Below, piece by piece: positions 14,746 through 28,581 of a DNA stretch of 64,000 nt. The notes under the pieces are model-generated. The model was not told the origin of the DNA. It worked only from the letters and a program-made list of their open reading frames with translations, and did no database searches. Each line of letters opens with the position of its first letter. The stretch's first letter is position 1. Source of the stretch: Euonymus europaeus (Eukaryota > Streptophyta > Magnoliopsida > Celastrales > Celastraceae); assembly GCA_963580455.1 (NCBI GenBank), contig OY756963.1, positions 26,803,555 to 26,867,554 on the forward strand, read 5' to 3'. The translations under genes were made by a program, and so were the position numbers.

Positions 14746-17477
14746 TCAAGCAAAAGCACCCGTACATGCTGTCGCTGGAGCAGCTTCAACCTGTTTCTTT
14801 GCAGAAGCGTATTTCTTGGTAATGAATCTGAGAAAAACGCAGACAAGAAAATTAAAGAACAATTCTGAGAAGGAAACAATTGATTTCATGAGAAGCAAGC
14901 AGCATGTTTATTTTGAAGTTACCTGAAGAAATCCCTCCACAACAACTCAAACAACAACCAGTTCATTCCAGTATCTGGCAAGCCATTACCACCATCATTC
15001 TGCTTTGCCGAAGCAGAAAATGTTCTGTACATCATATTGTTTTATTTGTCAAAAGTTGGGACATAATAAGTAAAAATATTTGATATAACTCACAAGATGA
15101 AGAAATCAAAAAATGATGTTTATACCTTGTAGTGGATTTCTTAATCTCATCGAAAACAGAACGAGGCGATAGGCAACCCATGGCTAACCACGGAGATATT
15201 TTGCAGGAAAAGCTAGCGCCATATATACTATCAATTCTCCCATCCTTGGCTCCCTCGCGAGATTGCGCTTGGCACTCAGTAGCATACTTTTTAAGCCTTT
15301 GAAGTGCTTCTGTCTCCCCTCCAATCATAGAGTTATTCGCAGCTGGCTTTCCATCCTATAGAACAAAATAGCAGATGATACTTTAAAGCATAAAAGGATA
15401 TGAAAATTGCAATCAAATAGCATTCTCTTTTGAATTAACATTTCACTGAAGTACCTAAAACTGTATTAGTCTCTGTTAACTACACACTGTACAAATAGAG
15501 TAACACCATAAAAATCAGACTCAAAATGCTTTATGAGGAAAAAAGTAAGGTACTTAATTGGGTTTAACATATGATAGTGAGAATGCAACCTAAGGCATTT
15601 GTTAAGCATCAGGATATGTATCCTACCACCAAAATTTTTGAAGTACAGTGAAAAATATCTGATTCTCAACAACAGGTTTAAACTCCTTACCTTAAGTTGT
15701 TTAAACAAAAAAGAAGCAAATCATCCAGGATAAACAAAGGGCAAGTCTACAGCATACCAGTGCGTCATGTAGTTAAAGAAACACTAAACTCAATGCTTTA
15801 CATGGCCTTTTTCTTAACTACATAGGTTATCTTCAGTAATGTAACTAGGTCATATGTCCATAGAATTTATAAACTTAATGCAAAACATTCTCTCTTAACT
15901 ATAAGCAACAGAGTTATTGCCGTTATCATCCATCAAAACCAATCACACACGAATAATGATAACACTATGTTGGATAGAACTCATAGATGCATTCGAAAAC
16001 AGCCAATCCATCATGCACAGCCTAATGCCAGATAGAGGCTGCAAAGCATTAATTGAAACCTAGCTACATGTAACAAAATGAAATGAACATAAAGGAACCA
16101 GCCCTTTTCTACTTAAATCTCTCTAAATTGCTTCTACAGTGATGAATATCATCGATAATTCATTCCCTAAACCAAGCATGGACAAACAACTAACAGAAAG
16201 AAGAAGAAAAAAACATGTATAATGTCTGATAACACATCACCACCACCACCACATAACATTTGATGATGGCAGATAATGAATAGCAGTTTAATTTCCTTTT
16301 CCAATATTGAATCTTGAAAGCCTAGAATTGTCACATGATCTGTTCAGCTGTTTCTTTTCAGCTACCTTAATTCCATCCAATTCACAAAACCAAAAGCATG
16401 TTATATATATAATTTTCATGTAAAAAAATAAGAAAATAACTTCTGCACGCAACAAAGCTGAAAAAGAAAAGAGAACCAAACCTGAGAAAATTTGGTGCTT
16501 GACTGGACACCCAAATCCAGCAAAGATGGAATCTCTCCAGGCTCCACATCTCCACGAGATGGCATCCCTTTCAATTGATCCAATGCTGCAATTGTCTTCC
16601 TTATTTCTAGTCCCTGTACTTTCTCCTTAAAAGTCCCATGGTTTGTGGGCATTTCCTCCAAGTTGAAAGGCAAATCATCTAAATGGTACAAAGTACTCCC
16701 CCAAAAGTACTTCACATCCACCCCCTCCTCCTTCATCGCCGCCTCAATCTTCTCTTCAGCTTCAACCTCATCACGAGACCCCTCTTTATGTGCATACACC
16801 GCATCAGCCCCTATTGCCTTTACCAATTCCGCCAAAACGGTCTCTGGCTTCCCAACCCTGACAACCAGATCAGACCCTTTGCCTTGGAGGTTCTTGCGAA
16901 GGTCAGTGACCGACTCAACCAAGAATTGAGCGCGATAAGGTCCAGTCTTATCGAACCCAGACGAGGATTTGCCATAATCTCTAGGGTCAAAACAAAAGAC
17001 AGGCAAAACAGACATAGACTCATTGTTGGCAGTGTTGAGACATTCGTTGTCGTAGGTGCGTAAATCATTACGGAACCAGACAATGGAGGCTCGACGAATT
17101 GCAGCACCATTCGATGGGTCAAGCGAGTTCCGAGCACCCCGAGAAAGAGGGCTCACGAGAGGGTTGGCAGAGATTGTGGACTTGAAGGAAAGTTTGGTGG
17201 GAGTGGGAGAGGAGGTAGTCAGAGAGAGGTGAGTAAGAGAGGCGGCCTGAGTTGGTACCTTGACCTTGTCTGGATAAGAAGTAAATAAAGTATAAATTTT
17301 GGGTTGAAAGAAAAACTGGGTGGGCTGGATTGTGGAGGGAAGAGAGAAGGAGAGTGATGCAGTTGCAAATGGAGACTGAGAAGAGATAATGGCAAGTGGA
17401 TTTCGGTTTTGGTCTTGGTTTTGATCTTCAGTGGATATGGCTTCTGTGGTTTCTGAGATTGGGAGATTGGAATCCAT
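14746..17477 (-). CDS. PHR2: Photolyase/blue-light receptor PHR2
   Basis: Four exons (16482-17477, 15126-15355, 14923-15024, 14746-14827) give 469 aa. The start ATG at 17477 begins MDSNLPIS, matching the PHR2 N-terminus. Residues 1 to about 125 are Ser/Thr/Pro-rich and resemble a plastid transit peptide. The DNA-photolyase N-terminal alpha/beta domain follows, with WFRNDLR at about 134-140 and CFDPRDYG. A short stretch of the C-terminal domain follows (KISPWLAMGCLSPRS, ELLWRDFFRFITKKY). The protein then ends in ATACTGAFA, as in known PHR2 proteins. Most of the FAD-binding helical domain of true photolyases is absent. This truncation is a family trait, not damage, and the light-signalling role remains uncertain. 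Intron 1 is 1.1 kb. Confidence 0.95.
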
Positions 17478-17904
17478 GGCACAAAGCAAGACCAGAGGAG
17501 TTGCAGCAGAGACTCAGAGAGTGGAGGTTGAAGATAAGCTGTTGTTATTGCCACAACCGGTTTGCCCTTCGGCCGCACCTAACAACTTTAAAGTTTCGGC
17601 ATTTTATTAATATTTTATCCGAATTTCAGGCCCATTTTTGAAGGGTGTTTTGGACATTATATCGATTGGGTTTGGTGGCTCACCATGACACCAACTCTCG
17701 GCATAGAGAATTGGGAAAAAAAAAGGAATTTTATACCCTTTTGTTTTGCAACATTAATTCCATTTTTTCATTTAATTTCTTTTACAATAACACCATACAA
17801 ATTATTAAGGTATTAAAGCAATGAAATTATCTATTTAAATATTGGCATTCTATGCCAACCCAATGACATGCAATTATCTTGTTAGAAAGAATATATAAAC
17901 AGGG

Positions 17905-19240
17905 ATTGATTCAGAGATGTAACTGACGGATTGGAGAAGATCATTCAATTTCGTTGTTCAAAGATAGATGGTTGCCTTCTTCCATCGATACCATTCAAAA
18001 TTTCAAACGATTGCTATCCCTTGACTGTTTAGCTTTTGATCTGATTGATGCTGAGATGAGATGTTAAAAGACTAATGTGCTTGCATATGGTTTCTTGAAG
18101 AAGATAGGAATATGATCCTTAAAATTCCTTTGAGAATGGGTTCTTTGCGTGACCGGTGTTACTGGAAGGGAGCTTCTAATGGGGTGTATACAGTAAAGAG
18201 TGGGTACCATTTTGTGTGTAACATCGAGCAGAATATGGCGAATGTGGCTGGGTCAGCGGGTAGGGGTGCGTGAGGAAGTAATATTTGGTCTAAAATTTGG
18301 AAGCTGCAGGTCTCACTTGAAGCGAAGCATTTCATTTGGAGAGTATGCTCTAACTCCTTACCTACAATGGAAAATCTTGTAAAGCGGCATATTCCAGCCT
18401 CCTTGTTATGTGATGTTTGTTGGGAGGAGCTAGAAACGAACTTTCATATTTTATCTTGTCCATTGTCTACTCAGATTTGGGCATTGTTGGGAGTTTCGCA
18501 CTTTTGTGAGATTGAGTCGGGGATGTCTTTATTGATCAGTGGTTTGCAGAACTGCTGTCTAGACTAGATGAGAAGGTGTGTGAAAGCATTGTGGTTCGGT
18601 TGTAGATGTTATGGTATAATAGAAATCGGGTAAAGCATAAGGGGATTTGATGTATGCTTGAGCTGATTGTGAAAGGAATTCTTTCCAACCGTGGCGGCTC
18701 TCGGGTGGAGCATATGGCAAGGAGAATTGGGGATCAGGAGGAGCGATGAAGATGTCCTATGAGGAACACGGTTAAAGTTAATTGAGATGCTACTTTATCT
18801 CATGAGGTTGTGGGGTTGGGGGTTATTGTGAGGGATAATGTTGACGATGTCCTCGGGAAGCAGAAGCAATTCTCTTTGGCATGAGAACAGTGTTGAAATT
18901 GGGGTTTAGATAGCTGTGTGTGGAATCCGACTCCTACACGGTGGTGTCCATATCAATTTTGTAAGTCCATGTTACCTCCTAGGGGGTGCATTTATTGAAA
19001 ATGCCTAAGCCATGCTTGCTAATTTTTTCAAGGTAAGGTGAATATTTGTTATGTATGACGGAGTGCCAATAAGGTAGCCTATGGTTTGGCCGAACTTGCT
19101 CTCCAAATGTCCAACATGATCAGTATGTTTTCTTAATTGAGGAGTGTCCTCAGACATTATTAAGTATTGGGCTGTCTCATGTAAATCTTTCAAATTGATC
19201 TTAGTGAAGTCTCCTTTATCAAAAGATATAAAAAATATAT
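17905..19240 (+). mobile_element. 5'-truncated LINE (non-LTR retrotransposon) relic
   Basis: Degenerate reading frames on the plus strand match, in order, the end of a plant LINE polyprotein. First is a KIPL..-GSLRDRCYWKG and GVYTVKSGY region (about 18115-18210). Next is the reverse-transcriptase zinc-binding domain with CDVC, H and C residues (about 18395-18470). Then comes an RNase H-like segment (about 18780-18860), and an N-V-A-Y-G-L-A-like RNase H end (about 19070). The element stops in an A-rich tail at about 19218-19240. Frameshifts and stops are numerous. The upstream reverse transcriptase and endonuclease are missing, as expected for 5'-truncated LINE insertions. Confidence 0.75.
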
Positions 19241-19835
19241 ATATAAACAATTATTTAGGTCCTATGATTTCTAATTCTATCTAATATTTAAGGAAAATAA
19301 TATACTGTCTTATGAAAAACAATGAATGGTTGTGTAAATTCCTGACATTTAACACAACCATTCGCTATTTTTCGCATCACATTTGGGTGTTCAGAAATTG
19401 AGCACTTTTTTAAACTTAAACTTCCACCTCTCGTTTCTATACTTAGGGTTTCATTTAAATACCCAATTCTGTCCCCAACCTCAGGAGAGAAGTTTGAGGA
19501 AATTTTCCCTCATTTCATTTTCACATCACAAAAAAAATTCTTCATTAAATGATATGTACATTGGACAGCAAGCAAAAGGCGCCATCTGAATGCCAATTAC
19601 TACCTAGTGGAGCTGTGGAGCCAACAGATACACACAAGAACAACCATATTAGCTGAGGATGCTTCGCCAGAGTCGAGAAGCACTGAGCAGACTACAAATC
19701 ACCAAGAAATCATCAGAATTTTGTGACATGGTTAAGGTACCATCGAGCGCAGCCAAGAAACACACACTATCAAGCCAGCAGTCAAATGGAACATGCAATT
19801 AAGGAAGGTCACTTCGAATCCGTCCAGCCGGACAG

Positions 19836-20011
19836 ACCAGCACCCTCAAGGAAGTTATATAAGTAACACCCGACTGTCAAAAGCGGACTCAAGGACCAGC
19901 ACCCTCAAGGAAGTTATAGAAGTAACACCCGACTGTCAAAAGCGGACTCAAGGACCAGCACCCTCAAGGAAGTTATAGAAGTAACACCCAACTGTCAAAA
20001 GCGGACTCAAG
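19836..20011. repeat. 59-bp minisatellite, three copies
   Basis: Three head-to-tail copies of a 59-bp unit start at 19836, 19895 and 19954. Each starts ACCAGCACCCTCAAGG and ends AAAGCGGACTCAAG. Copies differ at only one or two bases (for example TATATAAG/TATAGAAG and CCCGACTG/CCCAACTG), so the expansion is recent. Because 59 is not a multiple of three, it is not a protein repeat. It lies just downstream of the GCP4 stop codon. The preceding sequence (19560-19835) is of unknown origin. Confidence 0.95.
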
Positions 20012-20127
20012 AATCAAACAGCAAAGTAATTATCAGTATATGCAGATATTTCTCGCCTCTAAAATATAACCAGCATGGAATCAGATGCTTCTTCATAACT
20101 TGCAATTACCTTAATTCTCTGGCTCAC

Positions 20128-23100
20128 TTAGTACGGGGGTGTTGGTCGTGCTCTAACTACATTCAGGACACCTCTAGCAGTTGCCTGTTAATAGGTAAAA
20201 CCATATCATTAAAAACAAAAGGACAAAAGTTAGAGCACGCATATATATAGGAGAGAGTCTCATGTGGACTAACCTCAAAAAACACATTGAAATTAAGACG
20301 CAGAAGAAAACGCCTCAAAAATGGCGCACGCTGACTCCCAGCAAGCCTGCTACTGCGCAGTATTGTATACAAGGAATTTGATTTCTTGTTAAATTCCTGA
20401 AAGAAGATGAAATATCTGAGAAGCATAATTGCAACTCAGCCAGTTTCTACAGTCTAACAACATCAATGCCAGAATAGCAAAGGGCAAAGCACGTATTTTA
20501 AAGAGAGTTTATTGAAGATCTGAAAGAGGGGCATGATTCAAAAATTCCAAAAGGGCAAGTGTATGAAAGGTACAACTAAAGGTCCCTTGGCTGATGCCCA
20601 TCATAAATAAATTGAAAGGCAACTACAGCAATAGATAAACTTGTATCCATGTTAATTAATTTCCATTGGCTGATGCCCGACATAAATTATTTGGACCACT
20701 CATGTTTTGATGTGAAAAGCATGAATGATCAACATCATACTTCCAGCATCACATATTCAAATGAGGGGAAAAACTGAGAGCGCAACAAAATAGAAAAAGG
20801 TCTGAACCAAACTGTGCAGATGAGGCCCTAGCACTTTTACCACTTCATATTAGGCAGTACTACAAAATGCTAGAATTGCAATCTGAGCATGCAAAAATTG
20901 TTCAAGTCAGTCACCCTATAAACGTGCTCAATCTACAATGGACGGTCTTGTCATATTGACACTTTGACAGATTGTACACTGAACTACAGTTACTTTTTTG
21001 CTTGAGAGAAATCGAGACATGATGAACTTTTCAATTGCATGTTTCTGTCTTACTCCTGCACTCGAAAGCATAATGACTTGCACTATCCTTCAATTGACAA
21101 AACGAAATGCCATTTAAAGGTACCTCTGTTATATGTTCCAGTTCAGCTGAATTTTGACTGCTATCCTGGTTCTCAATGATCCAGCAGAATTGCAGGCAAA
21201 GTTGCATTATGCTGTCTAGGATCCTTGACACAGAGCCGATGTCCAAGAAAGACTGTGAGATTAGAGCGGACAAATACCTGAACATAACAGCATTGAGGTG
21301 TCACAACTCACAATTATATTGAACCAGCTGGCAAGAACAGTTTGATGTAAATTAATATGTGATGGCATATTCTCTTCAGAACCGAAACAAATGTCAAGAA
21401 ATCAAGACCGATAAGGTGTAACAAAATCAGCCTCTTCAAAAAATAATTTCAATTCCTCAGTACATAAGTGAACCGATTTGCTCCAACACTTACAATAACA
21501 AGGTTTATCAACATAGGAAATAGCAGCAAGGAAAACGGTAAGCATGGACCATGGGGCCCTAAAACTGAAATTCAATCAGTTTATTACATTGTGAAATTAC
21601 TTTTAGAATTCGCAAGGGAGTGATTTGCCCATGTTGTGAACATTTGGACACCAACCATGTTAAGAGAAACAAATTTAAAACTAAACATGATGCCTGAACG
21701 AGTATGATTTTAGATGCCGGTGAAAAAGAAATAGAGCACTGAACTAAAAATGCTAACAGTAAACTCATGTGTAATAAACTTATATTGACTTTGTTTACTT
21801 TATTTTCCTTAACAATCTGAAATTGCAACTAGGGGGAAACAACTGCAATGGAAACTAGATGATATAATTATAATTAAAATCTAAAGAAGTTTAAGCTTTT
21901 AGGATATATTTTGTTCACACAAAAATGTGGTTGCAAAAGAAGAAGTAAGCTTTACAATCAAACCATGGCATTAGATAATTAGAACTGAAATGACCACATA
22001 CTTTGCAACATTAAAAAACTCTCAAAGCAAGGGGGAAAAAAGGCACTTCTTCTGGGTATGTACAAAAGTAAGGTATCAGATTCAACCAGAAATCTATGTT
22101 TTTACTCACTCTTGATGGAAGCCCACAAGTTCGGTGAAGTCATGAGAGCCTTGAATATGCGATTGCAAAGCATTCCATTGAGACTCTATCACATCCACCT
22201 GGAAGTGATCTGATTAAATGTTTGAAGGAGAAATGGTGCCAAGAAGACCCAATAAAGTACCAAAGTCAAGTGCTTTGTTCCAGGAAACTAGGATTTTTGG
22301 TTCTCCATATTTTAAAATCAATTGCAGAAAAAATACAAAAATATGAAAATCAAAGAATTTTTTTCCAATCTTTTCCTTCATCACCAATTATACATCTCGC
22401 AGACTTACTTAAGATGTAGAGGGAAACAAATATTTTGGCAGAGAAATTACATCGATTTTCCACAAAATTTCCATTACTTCTACCTCTGGTTTCTAAATAA
22501 TCTAAAATCAAGGACTACAAGAGAAAACAAGGAAGAATGCACATTTCAAGTGAATTCATGACTCTACCATCCTTGGGTTATGACATTGAAAATAAAATAC
22601 CTGGGCCACCTTATAGAACATGTAGTTTTCAATACCAAATCACATATGCACGTAATGATTCTGAATATATTAATGAATAATGCAAAACCTTAGAATATGC
22701 CCCAATAAAAGTTCAAGTTTATAAAAGGTTTTCTAACAGTCTAGTTGTACTAAAAAGAATCACATCAAATGTGCAAGTAATGACCAGTAGCTCTGTAATC
22801 ATGGATAACCATTTCAATGTTGCTTTCTTCTGTTAACACATGACAAAAGCATATAATTTTGAGAATATTGGCCGAGACGACTGCTTGTTGAAATGGTTAA
22901 AAACATTTGAACTTTGTAATCAGATGAAATAAAGGCAACATCTTTATAATATCAGCAACCTGTATATAAAATTGAAGATTTCTGATCAAGAAAGCCATAT
23001 GCTCTCTAACACGCCACATCGGCCTGAAATGCTGACGTCTCTGGAGAGCTGCTGAGGACTTTATAGGGTCTTTGCGATGTTTGGCAAAGTCTGAGTGATC

Positions 23101-26100
23101 TTGACGCATCAGAGACGCCCATGATTTCTCTAATTCCATTTGTGTTCGTTTTAGTCGGAGCAAGTACTGGAACATCCTGTGGTACCTGGAGGGCACTTCA
23201 TGTTAGCATGCATACCAGAGGGAATGTTCAGAAACAATCAACTACTTCTGTAATCATCGTGCTTTACGAGGCCTCTCCTCCAGAATGCACAAGAGCATAA
23301 ATTTATGAACTATCTCTAACATGATATAAAAAACAAAGGAAAAAATGCCAAAGAAATGATGAAATGGAAGTATAATGCATAAAAAGCACTAGCAAAAGCA
23401 TCTTACTTAGAGAGAACTTCTTGGGTAAAGAATAGTTGTAAAGGCCAATCAACAGAATATTCAAGAGCAATACCATCCCAGCCATCAAAGGACATCTCTG
23501 AAGAAGCAGTCTGCAATACAACACCTGAGTTCCCTTCAGTGGAAACTTTTGTCTTTGGTATTTCCCCTTGCGTGGATTTGACTGTGATTCCAAATGAAGG
23601 CATCCTAACAGATATAGAAAGTGATACAGACTGTTCACAGAACTAGATAAAGTGACATGTCTGATGGCAGAATTGCTATATATTAGATAAAAGTTTACAA
23701 TAAATAAATATAGGCTCTAACCGTAATGATACTCTTGAAAAGTATTTGTCTTCCTCGCCAATTGTCTTTATTGCAGCCTGCATCGCAATTATGCCAATAT
23801 ATTTGTTTCAAAATGTTACTTTGAAAACTTAACCAGCTGAAAAAAATTCAAGACAGCATAATCCTACAATCATATAATCATAATAGCATTTTTATACCCA
23901 TTTGAAACCAATTTATGCTAAACTTACAAGCTGAAATGGGATCATCAGGTCAGCTTCAGCAGTTGACTGACGAGGTGGTAAACGCATGAGCTGACGACTT
24001 TCCTCAAGAAAACACTGGGATAATATATCGTGTGTGGAAACAAGTCAGATATTTGGCACAGTTTCAATAGAACAAAATAAATTTGGTTGTATCGGATAAC
24101 AAAAGTCAATCACTTTTCAGCATATTAAAATTATAGATCGCCTGTAGACAGCAGATTCACATCTGACACTAGTGAAATATGAGGATATCATAATTCCATA
24201 TTTTACCTGAAAGAAGTCCCCTTTTGCCAGAAGAAAATAGTCTTTCAGGGCCTTTAGATGACCATTTAAGTCGGCACGAACAACTACAAGCTGCAGAAAT
24301 GGAGTTAATAAATGAATAAATGCTCTAAAAAGGTAGGCAGAAGATACATGTCATATTCAGCACCTGCCAGAGATGACTGGCTGCAATGGCCCTGATGGAG
24401 TCAACTGCGCATTCAAATGATCTTTTATGAAATTCTGATTGCTCCTGCACATGAGGATCCCCTTGAATTAGCTTTAAAACTATATGGATATGATTACAAT
24501 GTATGTGTGTGTATGTGTGTCCATGCTAAATTGCTAACTCAGTATGATAACCTTGTAATTGAAGTTCAGTTCAAATTGTTCTGTGCATTTACATATGCCG
24601 AATATATCTTCTATCATATATGCCTCTGGACGACAACAGTGATGGCTCTAAATAATATCTACAATGATATAGACCAAGAAAAGGAACCTTTAGGTCTAGC
24701 AGCATAGCTTCAATCTTATCAGCCTCAAGTTGTGGAAGTAATTCATCTTCGATCTGTTTTGTGTCCATGAGGGGCTCCTTCTGGAAATGAAAATGTTCTG
24801 TAAACCCTTGAATTTTCTGATTGCCTCTTGGAATTTGTTGACTATATGCCATATCCTGATACCGAAAGGCAGGGCTTGGATTCCGGAGGACCCTGACAGC
24901 TTTACCAGCAAAAAGAACTGACTCTGCAACGCGCATGTGAATATATTCGGGGAGCATATCCTGCAGAATAAAATAGAAAGAATTTAAAAGAAAATTCGAA
25001 AATCCAAACATCGGAATCTTCTTTTTCTCTGCAAAAAATGCTAATCCCGTATACTAATAATAAAATAGCTACATCAAAACATCTTCATCAACAACAGAGA
25101 CGAAAATCTATCCAGACAACCTTACATATATAAAATCAATGCATAATAGACACCGTATACAGAGAGAAACAATTTAGAGGGAAAATAATTGTGACACATC
25201 TTTCAAGTTCATCAGAAAATGTGAGATTTTCTAAGTTGTCACTCATATATGTATGTGTGTGTATATACCAAGACTTGAGGCCTAAAGATCATAAAAATCT
25301 TTCCAAGATTGTTATCCAAACATCTACAGATGCATGAAATCCCATTATTTTCAAATAGTACCAGTTTTACAAAAAATAAGCATAACAGCTTAGCCCACAA
25401 CCATAACTAGCTTAGCCACAGTGGGACTACCATTTGGTGAAGCTCTTCATCATTATATGTGCCACCAGCATTAAAAAATATATTATATGTGATGTGGAAA
25501 AAATGGAACACACCACATAATAGTACTTAAACCAATATTTAGACATGACAGCACCCATTGGCCGATATTACAACATTTCTGGTGTATTGGTCTATTTAGT
25601 GACACATAGAAAATACAGTGATCACTGGCAAGCACCAATTACTGAAGGAAGTAAAGCCATATTTGTTACAATTGCCGATAATTGCCAATATCTCATTATC
25701 TTATCTAATAACATCTTACAAGGAATATATGAAAACCCAAGTGCCAATCTGTTAAAGATGTATCCGTTGACAAGCGAGTGAACTTTTCTGAGATGTCTGG
25801 ATGAGATGAACCATGCTCCACATCTCTATCTTCCTGCCTAGACAGTGATGAAACCAAATAAAGAGATTAGCTTTGTTAATTCGAATTACCTGCATATGTT
25901 TCCATTCATGGGTAATACTGATGACAGTAATCATTATTCATTAGAAGTTTCAAACCAATCTATGTCTTTGTTCATAAAACATGTTTTGCAGTTTATTTTT
26001 GAATACTTCATATAGCTTTGAAATATCATTGACAATGATGAGAATGGTAATGATGACATTGATCAAAAAGTGTTCTGGCATCACTAAAAATGTTGCTTCA

Positions 26101-28040
26101 AAGCACTACACTGAGGACAGCTATAAAATGAACAGCAAGCTCCACCAAACTTTGAATTTGCTCCAAAACAAGAAACTTGCAGTTTAACAAATGTGACAGT
26201 AAGTGCCACATTTATTAAAGCAATTTATTTTAATATGAATAATTTTGTAAACACTCCTATAAAAGGCAAAACCAACGACTATAATCAATTATAGAATGCC
26301 TAATTACATCCTCGTAACTTGCACCAAAAATCAAAGCAGCAGCAACTACATTTTTGCTTTCAAGTGGATGAGAAGGTTAAGATTACAAACATTATGTGTG
26401 CCAAAGAAATAGGTGCATGCTGAAACGTAGACGCATTCAATCCACAATACATCTAAGAAATGTGACCTAGTGTTAAAAAAGGTATTACATTCAAGATAAA
26501 GGAAGAAATCCTGATACAAGTTGTCAACTGGGACTAAAAGACCTCTCTGTTTGCCATCATTACCTATGTTGTCAATACAAACTAACAATCAAACGAAATC
26601 AAAGAATCAAGATACATGTTTGACAAGGAAAAAACTACTTCTGCAGAAATTACCTTCTAATGAAGAACTCCCCATGCTGGTCTTGAAGTATCCCATAAAC
26701 CATCCATGACGCTAGTTGGTTATACATTACCTGATGCCCATGCCAAAGAAGCCTATGCATTCGACAGAAAGATGGCATCATCAGCTCAATATTCGCGTTT
26801 TTAAACTGATAGACAAGGAGCTTATTTTATACATCATTAGAGCAACATTGTAAAAGAAGTAATGAGATAACATTTAATGAAAGCTGCTGACCATTGATCT
26901 GCATGATTCAGTTTTTCCATAGAATTTATAGGAGTACAATGAAATGGTTGCACACATTTATCTCTGGATCACTACAACTCGTAGGATTATCTCAATTGAT
27001 TATAGTATACTTGATAAGATGAACGATTTTTAAGATACATGGATTTCAATGAGACTCCTGATTGTCAGAGCAAACCAATGAGTTTTTTTTTTTTTTGCTC
27101 GCAGGGAGAGGTGGGCAATGGAAATGATTATGGTTATTTTGAAATCCGCAACAATTAATGATCACAAGAAAGAGAGAACGTAGTCCTTTGCATACTTATT
27201 CAAATTACAAGAAGCTAAAACGCATACCTCTGAATGCATGTCTGCAATTCTGGCACTCCACAGTGGCATCTTTTGTGTAAAAGGTTAAGCAGCTGTCCTC
27301 CACGGATATCGTCACGCTCAATCTCTAGAAGAAGTTCATACAGAGGTGGCAAAAGAACGAAAAACTGAAGAAGAAAAAACACCATCCATTTTAACAGAAA
27401 TATAAACATTAAAATCTTATTCAAGCTCTAATTAAATATCAAAATAATCACAATGTCAGCACAGTTAAAGAATAATAGAAAGCACTTAGAACTCTAAAAC
27501 AACCTTATTGAGACCTTGAGTTATTGCGGCCAAGATAGGCGTAGTTTCAGACAACAGTTTTTGCTCTATTTGAAGAACAGCAGACCTGTAGACTGACAGT
27601 ATCTCGACAATGCCATTAGAAATTGCCCTGCGATACACACTTGCATTTTCCTTCTTATTTTCCCGCAATTCAGAAGCTCTATCCAAAGGAGACACGTTTG
27701 CAGACCTTATCCAACTTAAATTCCGAGATTTCGTTGCAAATCGATCAAGCTCTCTGTAATAGAACCCTAATGCAATCAACCTCTCGATGAGATCCCTACA
27801 AACAATTGCAATTCCACTCTAAGAAAACCATTTCTAGATAAAGCAAACTGGTGGAGCGAATAATATATACCTCTCAGAAGGTTGGATGAAGGAGATGTCC
27901 GAAGCAAGCTTGAACGTTGGTTCGTCGGAGATTGGGGCATCGGGAGATAAGCGAACGCCGAGAGAACTCTGGTGCTCTCTCTCGTCAATTATGAGATCTC
28001 CGGTGTAGCCCAACAGTGCCAGCAAGAGCTCGTGCAACAT
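20128..28040 (-). CDS. GCP4: Gamma-tubulin complex component 4
   Basis: Sixteen exons on the minus strand (27871-28040, 27504-27795, 27228-27364, 26654-26752, 25720-25837, 24688-24960, 24364-24444, 24207-24290, 23928-24014, 23722-23777, 23407-23604, 22960-23185, 22110-22198, 21124-21277, 20274-20396, 20128-20184) join in frame to 747 aa, essentially the Arabidopsis length. The protein starts MLHELLLALLGYTGD and carries the Spc97/Spc98 (GCP) fold. Diagnostic segments are LGFYYRELDRFATKSRNLSW, RLLWHGHQVMYNQLASW (from about residue 200) and EFNKKSNSLYTILRSSR near the end. GCP4 is a subunit of the gamma-tubulin ring complex that nucleates microtubules at cortical arrays and spindles. The frame stays open about 46 codons upstream of the chosen ATG, but the family start is the ATG at 28040. 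Confidence 0.96.
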
Positions 28041-28581
28041 TTCCCAAACCACAGGTTTGAACTCAATTTGCCGCGCCCCTCGTTGAATGTGAAGATGCTG
28101 AGTTAAAATTCGCCAACTCGGTTTTAGGCCGGACTTCAGACCGAGTGTCGTATGTGCAGAAACCAGAATCGTCATCAAGACATAAACATGTCGAAATAGT
28201 TGGAATTTGGGCTTTTTTGGGGCTTGAGTGAGCTGGGCTAAACAATGTTGTCAGGCTGGGCTTGAAAAATTTAATGTAAGCCTGCTACAGACAAGCCCGA
28301 CGTTGTATGACTAAGCAAAAGACTGAAAGAATGTGACCAAATAGATATGGAAAACATTAAAATAGGGTGGCAGTAATTGTATGCATATATTAATGTTATA
28401 TATCTATATACACACATTTATATCTCTCCGCGGAGGGCCTGGATTACAAATTTATTGCTAGGATATCAAAGAATGATATATTCCTATTTTTTTATTAAAT
28501 ATGTATGCTTATAATATCCAAAGCCGACATTATCAATTCTTCATTGCAATTGAGACAGTAAGACAGAGAAGAATTAAACAA
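28041..28581. promoter_or_regulatory. Divergent promoter region of GCP4 and the first defensin-like gene
   Basis: This 541-bp spacer lies between two divergent start codons. From 28138 onwards its sequence is repeated upstream of the second defensin-like copy at 34217. The duplicated defensin-like gene therefore kept this regulatory DNA, while GCP4 was not copied. It contains several GGGCT/GCCCA motifs at 28208-28270. Confidence 0.55.

Noticed and set aside
27834..28178. GCP4 N-terminal extension of 46 residues from an upstream ATG
   Set aside because: The family starts at MLHELL. The extension overlaps the duplicated promoter block, and the same peptide start reappears out of context at 34257.
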